64,000 nucleotides of DNA from Mesostigma viride. Its lineage: Eukaryota > Streptophyta > Mesostigmatophyceae > Mesostigmatales > Mesostigmataceae. Below are positions 27,932 to 45,924 of this stretch, piece by piece; the first letter of the stretch is position 1, and each line of letters begins with the position of its first letter. The notes under the pieces were generated by a model. The model did no database searches. It was not told the origin of the DNA and was given only the letters and a program-made list of their open reading frames with translations. The DNA is taken from NCBI GenBank assembly GCA_009746045.1, contig RPFO01001919.1, forward strand, positions 62,001 through 126,000. The letters run 5' to 3'. A program made the position numbers and the translations under genes.

Positions 27932-30259
27932 TGCCGGAGTTCTAGGTTGAGTTTATTCCCACGCGGCCGCTCCGGGTGTCCGCCGGTGGACCACCGGCAC
28001 GCGGCGTGGTCGGTGGTATATGCAGGCCGCAGGGCAAGGACGAGGCGTTGAGTTGAGTGGAGTTTATTCCCGCGCCGGTGGTCTGAACGATTCTATGGAC
28101 GATTCTATGGACGTACGGAGCCCCACGAACGGTTTACAAAGTGACCAAATGACAGGAGGGGTGGCATGCCCGGGGAAAATTTCCTGGAACCGCGGTACCA
28201 GAGAGGGTTGTCCCAGGGGCTGACGGTGGTGGATTTTCGCGGGGCCCATGGTTAACCGCGGGGTTTGAGGGTCAAAAACTTGCCGGTGGCGGTTCGTGGG
28301 CCCTGGGTGATCAGAGCCGTGGTTTACTACTTGCCAGTAGAAATCTGCCACGTGTAATATGTTAGACTAGGGCTGTACGTCACGCCGGGTTGGCTCAGGA
28401 CCGTGGTAGCCTATGGACCAGTAGAAGTATGCCACGTGGATAATGGTGTAGGTACTGTACCTGTGCCTGCCACGTGGCTTTTACTGGCCGCCACGTGCGA
28501 AGTCACTTGAACCTACTTGAACCATCAGGCGCATGCCACGTCATCATGTGCATCATGTGTGCGTCAGGAGTCGGTGCCGGCATCATGTGGGTTTGTTTTG
28601 AGGGCTGTTGCCACGTGGCATAATAATGGAGTACGGAGAGAGAAGAATAGTAGTAGAATGTTCAGTTTAGTGGGTAGTAGGGATAGTTACCGCAAATAGG
28701 AGTCCGAGGGGGTAAGCATGGTACCGGCTCTCGGGCTTGCCGGCGGCGGCCCGCGGGTACCATGGTCCTGGACGCTACCGTGGTACCAGCAGCGTTGGGT
28801 GCCGGTTGCGGTCCACGCGTCATGGTTGGACCGCGGGCCCGGCCTTTTTTGTCCGGCGGTGGTGGTTTTTGTGACCGCGGACCCTTGGCTGGATGCCACC
28901 CCTCCTCCAAATGACCATGTCAGCCCACCTGGTGTCAGCTGGGAAACTCAAACAGTCAAACTTACGTAAGTTGGTCAAATCGATCGTACGTGGATCAACC
29001 AGCGCTTGCCAAATGCCAGCCTGTAGCTTACTGCGATCTTCTGTGATCCGATGGAACCACGGCAGTTACTTAGTTGACGGTCACGTGACGCAAGATGTGA
29101 TATTCCAGGAATATGTCCGGCTAGCGCTTACCATATATAAAGCGGTTCGTATCTTTTCGGCGATTCCGTTTCGCAATAAAAATCAGCAACACGCCACGCG
29201 TCGGAGCTCGCGACGAGAATGATCTCGGCCATCGGAGGCATGTCAGCATCCGTCAGCAATTACGAAATCCACCTACTTGTACTGAAATGGATTCACTAGG
29301 AAACTACGCCGATACCAGGCTCGTGGACACCGAGGCCTGCGCTGACAGCCGTTCAATTGGTTTCCGGACAGGCAGTTGCAACATCCGGCGCGACCTAACC
29401 GCCAATGGCATTGATGACAGGGCAGATTCGGCAATCACGTCCTGCACAGGTACACATGCCACAAGCTTTTCGATGTTGTCATAGGTTGTCATGCACACGC
29501 TGTCGGCGTGACTGGTGTGATCGCTGACTGCCATGCCTTGCATTGGCATCCACCCTGGTCGGTTCCCATCGCCGTGTCCTATTCAGTCCTCACTTACCTC
29601 AGTACCAAATATTTACGACCATCTGGCGGGAGGATTCTAGATTCGGCATTCATCAATCTCAGCAGTATGCCCGCCGAGCCTGTCGGACAACCGGGGCGGG
29701 AATGAACTCAACTCAACTCATGCCCGAGTCGACACGGATCTGGCCTTTCATCGCGCGGAAAACGCATAAGCTGCTATGGCTTCAAAACCAGATCTGAAAT
29801 GATCGATGTCATGGATCAATTTCTTAGTTCAGCGATGTTACGGTTGTAAAACGACAGGACATAGCGTTCACAGGAGCGCCTTTCCTTTCAGGACCAATTG
29901 CTGTCTTCAACTTCAGGGAAAACATGGCGAGCAAGCACCCTAATGCCCCAAGCCGTTGCCTGGATGTGGTTGCGCCTTCCTCGCATTTTCGTCATCCAGA
30001 CAGATATTAACTAGGTGCCGTTGTTGTACCCAACAGCAAATCACTCACCAGCAGTAAAGCCACGCGGCAGGCAGGATAGTAATGCTGCGATAGAACTGCG
30101 ATATAGCTACGACTCAACGCATCATGGTGCCGGAAGGATGCTGTGACCACGATGTAGCACGGCTCCCATCTCGCAGCCCCAGCGGGCTTCCAGTCCTTGG
30201 TAGTTGCCCTCGAACTGCTCGCCCGCTCGTCACTATGTAGATAGCCTCCCGTGTCAGTA
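27932..30259. other. intergenic, with a CACGTG-rich stretch
   Basis: No gene supported. At 28340-28620 there are six or more GCCACGTG/GCCACGTGG words, two of them inside a ~85-bp imperfect direct repeat (CCAGTAGAAATCTGCCACGT and CCAGTAGAAGTATGCCACGT). 29000-30259 shows no feature that I can support. Confidence 0.5.
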
Positions 30260-36699
<6,440 letters not shown>

Positions 36700-36701
36700 G
36701 C

Positions 36702-36752
36702 TTGGCACTCGGCACTCGGCACTTGGCACTCGGCACTCGGCACTCGGCACTC
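36702..36752. repeat. 7-bp minisatellite just after the receiver gene
   Basis: Eight copies of GGCACTC/GGCACTT directly behind the stop codon at 36699. From 36753 to 37782 no gene is supported. Confidence 0.9.
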
Positions 36753-37782
36753 GTGGACTGCATCTGTGACCTGTGGTCCAAACAAGTCGGACTCCATCGT
36801 TCTGCTACCAAAAGCCCGAGTCTTGGGGTGTGCCTATTGTCATGGGGCTGTCCCCCAGTCTCCTGCCGTTTGCAGCCTGCCAACTCTTGCCAGTCAACTG
36901 TGGCACGTGGGCTCATCGCCGGTGGTGCGTGGCCTGGGGAGTATTCCAAAGGGTACGCTGCGGCGGTTGGTACCGGCAGCTTTGTATTTCTACGCACGGA
37001 CAACTGGTATATGGCGTGCACGGGGTTCGGCCTGCCACGCATATCAGTGGTGTGTCTAACTCTTTTTTATTACATAGGCTTGCGCGCATTATATATTTAT
37101 GGAATGTGTGAGTATGGGACTGGGGCTGACTGCCACGCCCATTAGGATGGCTCTGATTCAGACTGCCTTTTGCGGGTATGGGAGGCCATGCGGCGACCCG
37201 GCTCCGCTTGGCCGCATTGGGTAGCACGGCTGCAGCCTGAGGGATTTGTCCTCAGGTCATTTCAGGAGTGCTGGCATGTGGCAGTTAGCGGCCAGTTTTG
37301 CACGATTTCGCATGCTCTTGCTCACATCTTTTGTGAGATTTGCAGGCAACAACTTGCGAATGCGTTTTTGGGAATGACGATGCTACGATCTACAAATTGG
37401 AGAGCGGGGAAGGACAGGGACCCCGTCTATCTGAAGCCTCATCAAGGTGGTGAGGCCATGTCATGGAGGCATTGCATGGGTCCTTTTTGTGTAGTTTAGC
37501 CATTTTTTCTCTATAGTGCTCACAAGTTTTGCATCAGTTTGCCTCTGCTACTACAGTGTAGTGCGCAGCTTTTTGGCATGTCATACCCACCCAAACGTAC
37601 CAATCAATGGGTGTTCTATGGGCTTCATGGATGCATGTTACATGACCTGCTGGGGTCAGGTTCGAATGATTCAAAAGGGTGTAACACCTGCACAAACGCC
37701 CACCCATGCTAGGAAAGTGTTTTTCTCGCCAACTGCAACATGTTTTTCCTTTCTCTTCTTGACGATGTGACAAAGTTGTTTT

Positions 37783-37905
37783 ATTATTAATTAGGAACAT
37801 AACTCCGTTGGGAGTATCTGTAGCACATATCCCTGAGAAGGGGCTTATGGCTTTTAATACATTCTAGGCTACTTCATGCAAGGGTGGGAATGTAAGCGAC
37901 TATTT
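37783..37905 (-). mobile_element. LINE 3'-end fragment
   Basis: Reverse-strand copy of the last ~110 bp of the LINE unit at 39255-41245, ending in the ACTCCCAACGGAGT hairpin and an ATTA-type tail at the low-coordinate side. Confidence 0.75.
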
Positions 37906-37929
37906 TATTATTAAGGGGACGGTCCCGGC

Positions 37930-38286
37930 GCGAATATTTTTGGCGCCGAAAAATTCGCGGTACCCGTCCGTACCGTGAAAAAGTGGTGCACGGTGCGCGC
38001 ACCCCTACCGGAGCTGGCCATGGCGACGTGCTTTCAGGCAGAGTAGAAAAAGATAGCTCGCGGAATGCAGAGAAACTGAGCGAATCTTAAAGTCGATGAG
38101 TAAATGATACTACTTCGTAGCGGAGTTCGCGTTTTTTGCAGTGTCGATGATTTTATTGATGACCACGGGGGTCCAATCTGATGTTTTCGTCGAGAGGAAT
38201 AAATTTTGTCTCTTTGATAAATTAGAATGCACGCTGGCGGCGGTGATTGTCAGGTTTTATGGGCTTTACCTAGCGTCAAGGATGCG
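37930..38286. mobile_element. left half of a split repeat (related to the inside of 26171-27923)
   Basis: GGTGCACGGTGCGCGCAC, GGCCATGGCGACGTGC and a downstream ACGGGGGTC block are collinear with 26453-26700. The matching right half is at 42133-42500, so 38287-42132 interrupts this copy. Confidence 0.65.
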
Positions 38287-38502
38287 TTTAACCCGTGTTT
38301 TTTTACAACGCGATACATCGCGTTGTAGGGTTAGAACGCGATGTATCGCGTTGTAATCTGACACGTGGCAAACCTATTAAACATGCGATTTTTGGTCTGA
38401 AACTTTCAAAATAGGTCAGAAACATCTCATAGAATTTAAGAAAAAATCCTGGTATTTTTGGTATTTTTTTTGTGACAGCTGCAAACAAATCTTCATCATC
38501 CT

Positions 38503-38598
38503 GAACGACTCGAAAACGCGGAAAAGATAACGGCAGGCTCGAGCTACCATGGTCCGGATTCTCCCGATTTCTGGCCTGCGCTGGTTGTCTCTTTGAAA
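38503..38598 (-). repeat. dispersed ~90-bp repeat
   Basis: Nearly identical to 49273-49371: GACTCGAAAACGCGGAAAAG, GGCAGGCTCGAGCTACCATG and GCCTGCGCTGGTTGTCTC. Confidence 0.85.
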
Positions 38599-39254
38599 TA
38601 TGTACCACTGAAATCAGGCCATTTTCGCGGGACGAAGGTGAAGACGACGGCGATGGCGGCAGGTAGATCTCGCCAGTTTTTGCGCGAATTTCAGTGGCTG
38701 TTGGGTAGCACGACCATGATGATGCGTTCAAAGGTTGATAATTAGGTTTCTACGAGTTTGTTGAGGTACTGGGGCAAAGGAAACGTAGTTTTTTCCAGTT
38801 TCTCACCCAACTTTCATGCGGAAACCCTGGAAACCGGCATACATATTATTACGTCAAGACTCGGGTCTGCTGCGGCACCATGCTTGGTATTTCCATGGTG
38901 TTTCGACTTCTTAACACATGTTTATTTATTCCGAACGCCCGGACTCTCGGCTAAACCGAGATTTGTGCAGACTTTTATTGGGTAGCTCCGGGCATGATGG
39001 TGCCTGCAAATAGCGTAAGGCGTGACCGCTATTGCTACGGTATGCTGTATTTTCCTGGAAATGGCCTCTGCCACCGGCTCAATAGTGCTTGCAGGCGTAA
39101 GTATATCGTGTTTCTGCCTAGTTTCTGGCAGTTTTCCACTTATTTTTACCGACGTCTGCCCAGCCTCTCTAAGACCGCCATCCTACTCGACGTTGCTTGC
39201 ATGTCAGCCATAGCAGGTTGCAGTTGTGCAGTATTTAGGTGCTGTATACGTCGT

Positions 39255-41245
39255 CACTGACAGCCACGAGCCACGAGCCACGAGGTAGCCATGGCTGTCG
39301 GAGCTCATAACTTTCACGTTTGAGCGCCGAATTCAGCTGTGAATATCACAATCGCTTCGTCTTTCTAAGACGCACATGCTGATATAATTTTCCGACGCTA
39401 TTACGCAATATACGATGAGCAAACGCCTCTCGACGCAACGCAGCCTGGCGGCTGCGCTTAGCAATGAAAATACGTCTGCAGCCCCGGCTGCAGCTTCGCC
39501 AACCGGCCCAGAAGGCAGCGGCGCCACTAGCCAAGCTCTAGTGCTCGCCCAGCCTCCCGGGCTTGCCTCGCCATCTGCCTCGCCTGAACCCAAGCGCAGT
39601 CGCTCTGCTGAGCCGCCCTGGGAAGAGACCTCCTTTGACGTCAACAGCTCCGGCTTCTGGCAACGCAGCTGCACTTGGTTCATGGAAGACGTGTTTTGGG
39701 GCAATCACGCCTCGCTTCTAGCCCTGTGCGTGTACCTCACGTCCCACAACCGTGGCCGCTGGCCTGGTGACGGCAAGCTTGTCGACCCCGCCGAGGCTCT
39801 CCCAATCATTCACCGCATGCCTCGCCCCAGGCTTCAACGCTTCGCCCTCTGCTCCCTTGTTGGACGCTCCGAATCCGAGATCTGGGCTTCCCCCCCGCCC
39901 CCCTCCACCTTCCCCACCGAAGCCACCATCCGCACCCTCCTCAAGGAAGCTTTCGAGCAGCACGTGACCCCTCTCGCCGCCGATGTGGCGGCACTTGGCG
40001 GCACGCTGGCTGCTGAGCTTCCCACCATCCCCACCGCCACCGCCACCCTCCTCGCCTCCACCCCCTCCCCCCCCTCCGCCTCCACCGACTCCATCACCGC
40101 CCAGCTCCGCGACATCGACCAGCGCCTCAAGGATAATGCCATCGCTATCGAGGTCCTGCAGAACACAGCAGGCCTCACCGCCCAGGCAGTGAAGGACATT
40201 GCCGCCAAGCCAGCCCCGGCTGGCCTGGCCGGCGATGCTCCTCCCATCACGACCTGGGCGGACATGCTTAAGCAACATACCACCTCCACCACCTCCGCCG
40301 TCGCAGCCCAGCTCCAGCGGCAGACGCTTGACCTCCGCGAGGAGGCCGAGCTCGCCAAGCGCAGCCTCAACGTCATTGTCAAGAATCTCAAGATGGAGGA
40401 AGGTGAGAATTCCGAGAAGCTTGCTCGTGCTTTTGAGAGAGAAATCCTTGATCGCATGGGCCTTACTGGTGAGATCGAGCTGGCCGCCCACCGCCTTCCC
40501 CGCGCGCGGGGTAAGGCCGGGCCGCCCCCGCTCCTTCTCACCTTTAAGACCCCGGCGGACAAGATTTCTTTTCTCAGACGCCGCAAGCGGCTCGAGAAGA
40601 CTCTCTTCACCCTTGACGACGACTTGACCCTGGCACAGCAACAACGGCGACGGGAGCTATGGCCGACCTACCTCCAGCTCCGGCAGACCAAGGCGGGCCA
40701 GCCGGTGTACTGGAAGGGGGCGGCCATCTACGTCGGCCACAAGCCCTGGCAAGCGACCCCCTCGACCACCGCGGCCCCAGCAACTCCAGCCCCAGCCTAG
40801 GGGAATACAGCAGTAGTGTAGAATAGTTAGACAGTGGCCTTGTACATGCCCGCCTACTACAGGCACTATACCAGCTGAGGCCTAGCCTTTTTAGTCATGT
40901 ACATGTGTGCCTATGCTGAGCCACACTCCAGATGATGCCTAGCTTTATTTAGTTATGTTGTGCCCATGCAGGGAGTAACTCTCTGCTGAGACGCCATACC
41001 ATAGCTCCTGTATAGCCATGATGATCTTCCCCCACATGCCACGCTCCCCCTTAACTGGGCATAGCGCGATACATCATGAGGGTGCAGGTGCCTTGGTGCA
41101 CCTAGAGCAAGTGTTGTTTACATCCCCACCCTTGCAGGAAGTAGCTTAGGATGTATGATAGGCCATATGCCCCCCTCTCAAGGGCTATGTGCTACATATA
41201 CTCCCAACGGAGTTATGTTACAATTCAATTCAATTCAATACGTCG
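39255..41245 (+). mobile_element. ORF1-only LINE-derived unit, copy 1
   Basis: The 5' end CCACGAGCCACGAGGTAGCC and the 3' untranslated region match copy 2 (45925-47915). Only ORF1 lies between. The 3' end is the ACTCC-CAAC-GGAGT hairpin, ATGTTA and an AATTC tail. There is no reverse transcriptase, endonuclease or room for one. Confidence 0.8.
39415..40800 (+). CDS. LINE ORF1-like RNA-binding protein, copy 1, 461 aa
   Basis: Starts at ATG 39415 (MSKRLSTQR) and is intact to TAG at 40798-40800. Residues ~1-75 are low-complexity Ala/Ser/Pro. The middle has helical and coiled-coil segments (about 230-310). Residues ~320-395 look like the RRM-type fold of L1 ORF1 (LNVIVKNLK, then AHRLPRARGKAGPPPLLLTF). 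The C-terminus has RRRKRLEKTLFTLDDDLTLA and QQQRRRELWP, the pattern of the C-terminal domain of L1-type ORF1 proteins. Such proteins bind the element RNA as trimers and act as chaperones in retrotransposition. It is intact although no RT gene accompanies it. Confidence 0.85.
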   Translation: MSKRLSTQRSLAAALSNENTSAAPAAASPTGPEGSGATSQALVLAQPPGLASPSASPEPKRSRSAEPPWEETSFDVNSSGFWQRSCTWFMEDVFWGNHASLLALCVYLTSHNRGRWPGDGKLVDPAEALPIIHRMPRPRLQRFALCSLVGRSESEIWASPPPPSTFPTEATIRTLLKEAFEQHVTPLAADVAALGGTLAAELPTIPTATATLLASTPSPPSASTDSITAQLRDIDQRLKDNAIAIEVLQNTAGLTAQAVKDIAAKPAPAGLAGDAPPITTWADMLKQHTTSTTSAVAAQLQRQTLDLREEAELAKRSLNVIVKNLKMEEGENSEKLARAFEREILDRMGLTGEIELAAHRLPRARGKAGPPPLLLTFKTPADKISFLRRRKRLEKTLFTLDDDLTLAQQQRRRELWPTYLQLRQTKAGQPVYWKGAAIYVGHKPWQATPSTTAAPATPAPA

Positions 41246-42132
41246 TCAAGCCGTGAATATATCGTGAGGATTGGATGTTGATGGTTTATACTGCATTGAT
41301 TGTGCAAGAAGATCAGCTAGGTGCCCACAATCATGGTGTATAATCATGTGTTGTTAGCATCTTGCCACCATTTGCTAGCATGCATTCCAGCGTCATCTTT
41401 GCCTGCCTGTAAGCTCATGGATCACTCAACCTATCCAAGCCTTGCATTACACATGCCTCTTTCTTTCAGTATTGCACGCGTTATGGAATGAAAACCTAGC
41501 ACCTCCGTTCCCACGAGGCATGTGCTCAACACGTTGTGAGAGTGGATGATGCTTTGGCTATGGCTGCCTGATTCAGTCATATTAGGTCATCCAGTCATGA
41601 TGTTTGATGCATGTATGATGCTGTATCACTTATACAACACCTATTTTCAACGTTTTGACCCTCCAAGCTCACTATGGCCCCGTTTATGGGGCTCGTGTCG
41701 TTGCGTAATGTTGTGAAGGGCTCTCATGTTTCCCACTGCGTTGTACTGCGTTGTAATTGTGATGCTAATGAAAAATAGCTCCAGTGCCCCAATGGGCCTG
41801 AGTTTTGTTTCACAGAGCCTGCATATGTTGCCCATAGCTCGTGCAAGAAGCCAGATTTTTTTCATGAACCATTTGTGAATAAGCACATGACTTGTGACCT
41901 AGGGTCAAGAAATCGCGGTCATGGTCAGACCCCCCTGTATTCAAACCAGTGTATCTCTCTAATGAATAAGCATTTTGTAGGTCTGAGTAGCTCAAAAAAT
42001 CCTTTGATTTATGGGCTTTCAGGAAAGTATATACATGACCATGAAAAAAAATTTTCCTTAGGTGCTATACGCGTTCTAAAAAAAGCTTACAACGCGATAT
42101 ATCGCGTTCTAATTAAAAAAACACGGGTTAAA

Positions 42133-42500
42133 TTGTAGGTGGTAAATTTTTAAAAAATTTGCTGGGTTTCGGCAAGATTTCCGTCATGATCGGTAAGACA
42201 CTCTCCAGGCTCGCGGGATGCGCGTCTTATTATTCCATGGAAGGTTGTTCTTTCCTGCGCCGCTGGGCGAAGGACAATGCCGGTAATGGTACGATCGTGT
42301 GCTCAGCGTGACCCTATGAATGTTTCGCTTTCTTTATGGGTTATCAACGCAAGTTTTCGGCTTCTTTCCGTGCAGTTAGCGCCAGGTATAATGCCATTCC
42401 GTGCTGCGCATCGCCAGATTCCTGGCACCTTTCAGTGGTGTTTATGTACGTTGCATGGCTGGGACGGGTCAAAGCGTGACCGTGGCATATCGTCAAGTTG
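42133..42500. mobile_element. right half of the split repeat
   Basis: TTTCCGTCATGATCGG and the GGCGAAGGACAATGCCGGTA / ATGGTACG block are collinear with 26800-26940 of the hAT-like element. Confidence 0.6.
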
Positions 42501-42924
42501 TCAGGGATTTGCTGAGTGGTTTCTTGGAAGGAGATTGCCAACAGCACTCAGTTTTGTGTGAATATTGACGCGGCCTTTCTTAGCAGAGGCTTCATTGTGG
42601 TTAGAGGCTCACAAGCTTGAGTTTGTTTCTTGGCAAACAATTGCGCTGGAAAGAAAGGTGGCAGTGATTTTTCTGAGGGGCATACTGCATGGGTGGAACT
42701 GCACGTAGGTAGGGGTTATCGTTGTCTTGTTGGCCTTTCTCCCACTAAAATGGGAGAGCCCTAATTCATATGCTAGCAAGGCAAGGTAACCGTGGTGAGA
42801 AGCCTTGGCAAGCAGCATGTATGATAATTCTGCTTTCTCTGTGGACTGTCTGTTGTTACCCTTGTTGGGCAGTTAGTGGATATGGCTTTCTAGGGTGTGT
42901 TTGAGCTTGATTTTGGGATGATTG

Positions 42925-43230
42925 AATTGAATTGAATTGAATTGTAACATAACTCCGTTGGGAGTATATGTAGCACATAGCCCAGAGAAGGGGCATATGG
43001 CCTATCATACATTCTAGGCTACTTCATGCAAGGGTGGGAATGTAAGCTACCCCTGCTCTAGGTGCACCACCTGGGGCACCTGCACCCTCATGGTCTATCA
43101 CGCTATGCCCGGGTAAGGGGGGAGCATGCCTGTGAGGGAGGAAGATCATCATGGCTATACAAGAGCTAGGACATGGCTTCTCGACAGAGAGCATCTCTCT
43201 GCATGGCATAGCATGGCTCAATTCTTAATG
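42925..43230 (-). mobile_element. LINE 3'-end fragment
   Basis: Reverse copy of the last ~290 bp of the ORF1-only unit, with a GAATT-type tail at 42924-42945 and the ACTCC/GGAGT hairpin. From 43231 to 43850 I see only two diverged copies of an AACATCCATGGGGGYC block and no gene. Confidence 0.75.
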
Positions 43231-43852
43231 CAACATCCATGGGGGTCCCGTTATAGGCAGGGCTTGGCTAAATTCTGTAGACAACATCCATGGGGGCCAT
43301 TATGGGCGCACATGCGCGTGGGCCACATGCTAGGCTAAGCCTGACTAATCTACACTACCACTACAATACGCTTCCGCGGACACCTTTTTCAGCGGGGAAA
43401 GTGCCCCCGGGCTTCCGGGGCAAATTCAGCAAGCGCTGCGGAACTTAGATACTAAAAATTCGTTTTTGGTTCGTACCGTACAGCCAATCATTTTGCGCCC
43501 GGATCAAATTGTGATCTGGGCACTGAACACGAAAATTTCAGCGGAACGTACGAAACACTAACGCAACTACAGAAAATTTTCAGTGACGAAACTGTAGTAC
43601 CGTGTACCAAGCAAAATGTAGTAGGACTTCGCTAAATTCACGTTCGGAATTTTTCCCCGCAAGATTCCCCTGCAAGATTCCCCCGCACGATTCCCCCCGC
43701 TAGGTTCAGGCTCCAGTCGATGCTCGCCAAATGGCGCAAAAAAAGAAACATATGTTAAAATCAACGGTGCGAATCCTCGTTACCGCTCGGGTAACATTCT
43801 CACTCATTTCGCGTCTCCTACGAACCGTATTGTAGTGACTGGTATGAATTCC

Positions 43853-45335
43853 CTAGTCTGGGGTGGCAGGAGGGGGCTGCCAGGGCTTGTGGTCAACGTG
43901 GATGACCGCCCCCCTCCAGTATACCGGCTTCCCCCCTGCGCTGTGCCGGAGCTGAAGGTAGGTCGGCCATAGCTCGCGTCGCCGCTGTTGCTGGGCCAGG
44001 GTCAAGTCGTCGTCCAGCGTGAAGCGAGTCCTCGAGAGCTTCTTGCGGCATTTAAGGAACGACAGCTTGTCCGCCATGTACTTAAAGGTGAGGAGCACGG
44101 GTGCCGGGCCAGCCTTCCCCCGCGCGCGGGGGAGGCGGACAGCCGACATGTCCAGCTCACCAGTGAGTAGCATGGGGGCAAGAATGTCGCGCTTAAATGC
44201 CTCAAGAAGGCTCGTGGAGGTCTCACCGGCACCTGCCGGCTGGTCGAAGTGCTTGACGATGACATTGTGGCTGCGCCGGGCGATGTCGGTTTCCTCGCAA
44301 AGGTCGAGGGCTTGTTGCTTTAGTTGTGCCGAGATGGTGGAGGTGGTGGAGGTGGTGTGCTGCTTAAGCAAGTCCGCCCAGGTGGAGGGAACATCACTGG
44401 CCGGGCCAGCAGGTGCCGGCTGGGCAGCGATTGCCTGCACCGCTTGGGCGGTGAGGCCGGCGGTGTCATGCAAGCTCTCAAGGGCGGTGGCGGGTGGCTT
44501 GAAGGCGTTGGTCGAGGTCGAGGAGCTGGGCTTTGATGTCGGCAGTGAAGGCGGAAACGGCGGTGGAGGTGGAGGCGGCGGCGGTGGAAATGTGAGGAAG
44601 TTCAGCAGTCAGCGTGCCGCCGATTGCTGAAATGTCGGCAGCAAGGGGGGTCACGTGCTGCTGAAAGGCTTCCGTGAGGATGGAACGGAGGGTGGAGGCG
44701 GAGATGGATGGAGCCCAGATCTCGCCGTCAGAGCGCTGGAGAAGGGAGTTGAGGACGGCTGGAGTTCGGGGCGGGTGCAGCCAAGCATGGCGCCGGAGGC
44801 TAGCCAGGGGCTGCCGTTGCTGCAGAGGAGGCGACCTTGGTCGGAGAGATGGAGGCACAGGTCGTAAAGCGAGGCGTAGTCCCCGAAGAAGATGCAGTCC
44901 ATAGCATCGTCAGGAGACATGTTGTTCCAGTCGTGATCATCGACCTTGAAAGGGTGGAACCGAAAGCGCGGTTCCGAGGGGCGGGACCATCCTGTTTTGT
45001 CGGCTGGGCGGGTGCGTTTCGGGTCAGGCGATGCCGATGGCGAGGCTTTAAGCCCGGGAGGTTGCTGGGTGGCTACCAGTGCACGACTAGTGTCACCGCT
45101 GCCTGCCGGACCTGATGGCGAAGCTGCAGCCGCAGCTGCCGCATTTTCATGGGCGAGCGCATCCGCCAAACTGCGTTGCGTCAAAGGACGTTTGCTCGTC
45201 ATATATTGCGTGTTAGATTCGGAAAATTATATCAGCATGTGCGTCTTAGAAAGACGAAGCGATAGTGATATTCACAGCTGAATTTGGGGCTCAAACGTGA
45301 AAGTTATGAGCTCCGCCGTCAGCCATGGCTACCTC
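43853..45335 (-). pseudogene. degenerate ORF1 LINE unit, copy 3
   Basis: The 5' region at 45335-45203 matches copies 1 and 2. ORF1 starts at 45202 (MTSKRPLTQRSLADAL) but needs at least two frame changes (near 44650-44860 and near 44475) to reach its end at 43853 (...HVDHKPWQPPPATPD). The usual 3' untranslated region and tail are missing. The C-terminal domain (RFTLDDDLTLAQQQRRRELW) is recognisable. Confidence 0.8.
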
Positions 45336-45924
45336 GTGGCTCGTAGCGAAATATTACGTAGTTATGTATAGTTTGGGATGATGCCCACACCATAAACCTG
45401 GAATATGCTTTAGAAGTGTCGGCTAGGCATGTAGAGCTACCTGCCTCATTGTTGTGCACACACGCAACAGGTTGCCCGTGTCGAGGTAAGGCAAGGGCAC
45501 ATGACGTGCCCAGCCACCTCCTTGTACATTGTGGTCGAATTGGGCATGGTCATGAGCCTTTTGGATGGCATAGGAAGTATTTGTGTGCCTTAATACTCAC
45601 TAATGCCTTCCTTAGCGTCTGCACAGGTGGCCAACTGCCAATATTAATAACTGCTACAGCTGAGCTCAGAATGCCACCAAACTTTGACAGTGCCTTCTAT
45701 GGTCATGACAGAATTTTACTAAATTACTTTTTAGGCCTAATTGATGTGTTATGAGTGTGTATGGGGACGCCCCGCCTAAAAAAGCGTATTTTTGGCCCAA
45801 AAATTAATAACTGAAAGGGATGTGCTGATTTTGTTGATCCAATTAGGTAGAAACCATGTCCCATGACATTTTTATATGGGTATTACTTTTTTAGTTTGAA
45901 TACCGCATCCACTCTCTCGAGGCC

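Larger units (their letters stand above)
38287..42132. mobile_element. 3.85-kb TIR element with AACGCGATATATCGCGTT palindromes
   Basis: Left end TTTAACCCGTGTTTTTTTA followed by AACGCGATACATCGCGTT; the right end in reverse complement has TTTAACCCGTGTTTTTTTA and AACGCGATATATCGCGTT. The left side carries the 18-bp palindrome twice. It contains the ORF1 LINE unit and a ~90-bp repeat copy. No transposase is recognised and no target duplication is clear. The parts outside the LINE (38600-39250, 41250-42060) hold no supported gene. Confidence 0.65.

Noticed and set aside
39718..40644. Minus-strand 308-aa Gly-rich frame
   Set aside because: Antisense of LINE ORF1; the same shadow recurs in every ORF1 copy.
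45416..45754. 112-aa frame with Cys/His residues
   Set aside because: No complete motif, no promoter features and flanked by transposon debris; not supportable as a gene.
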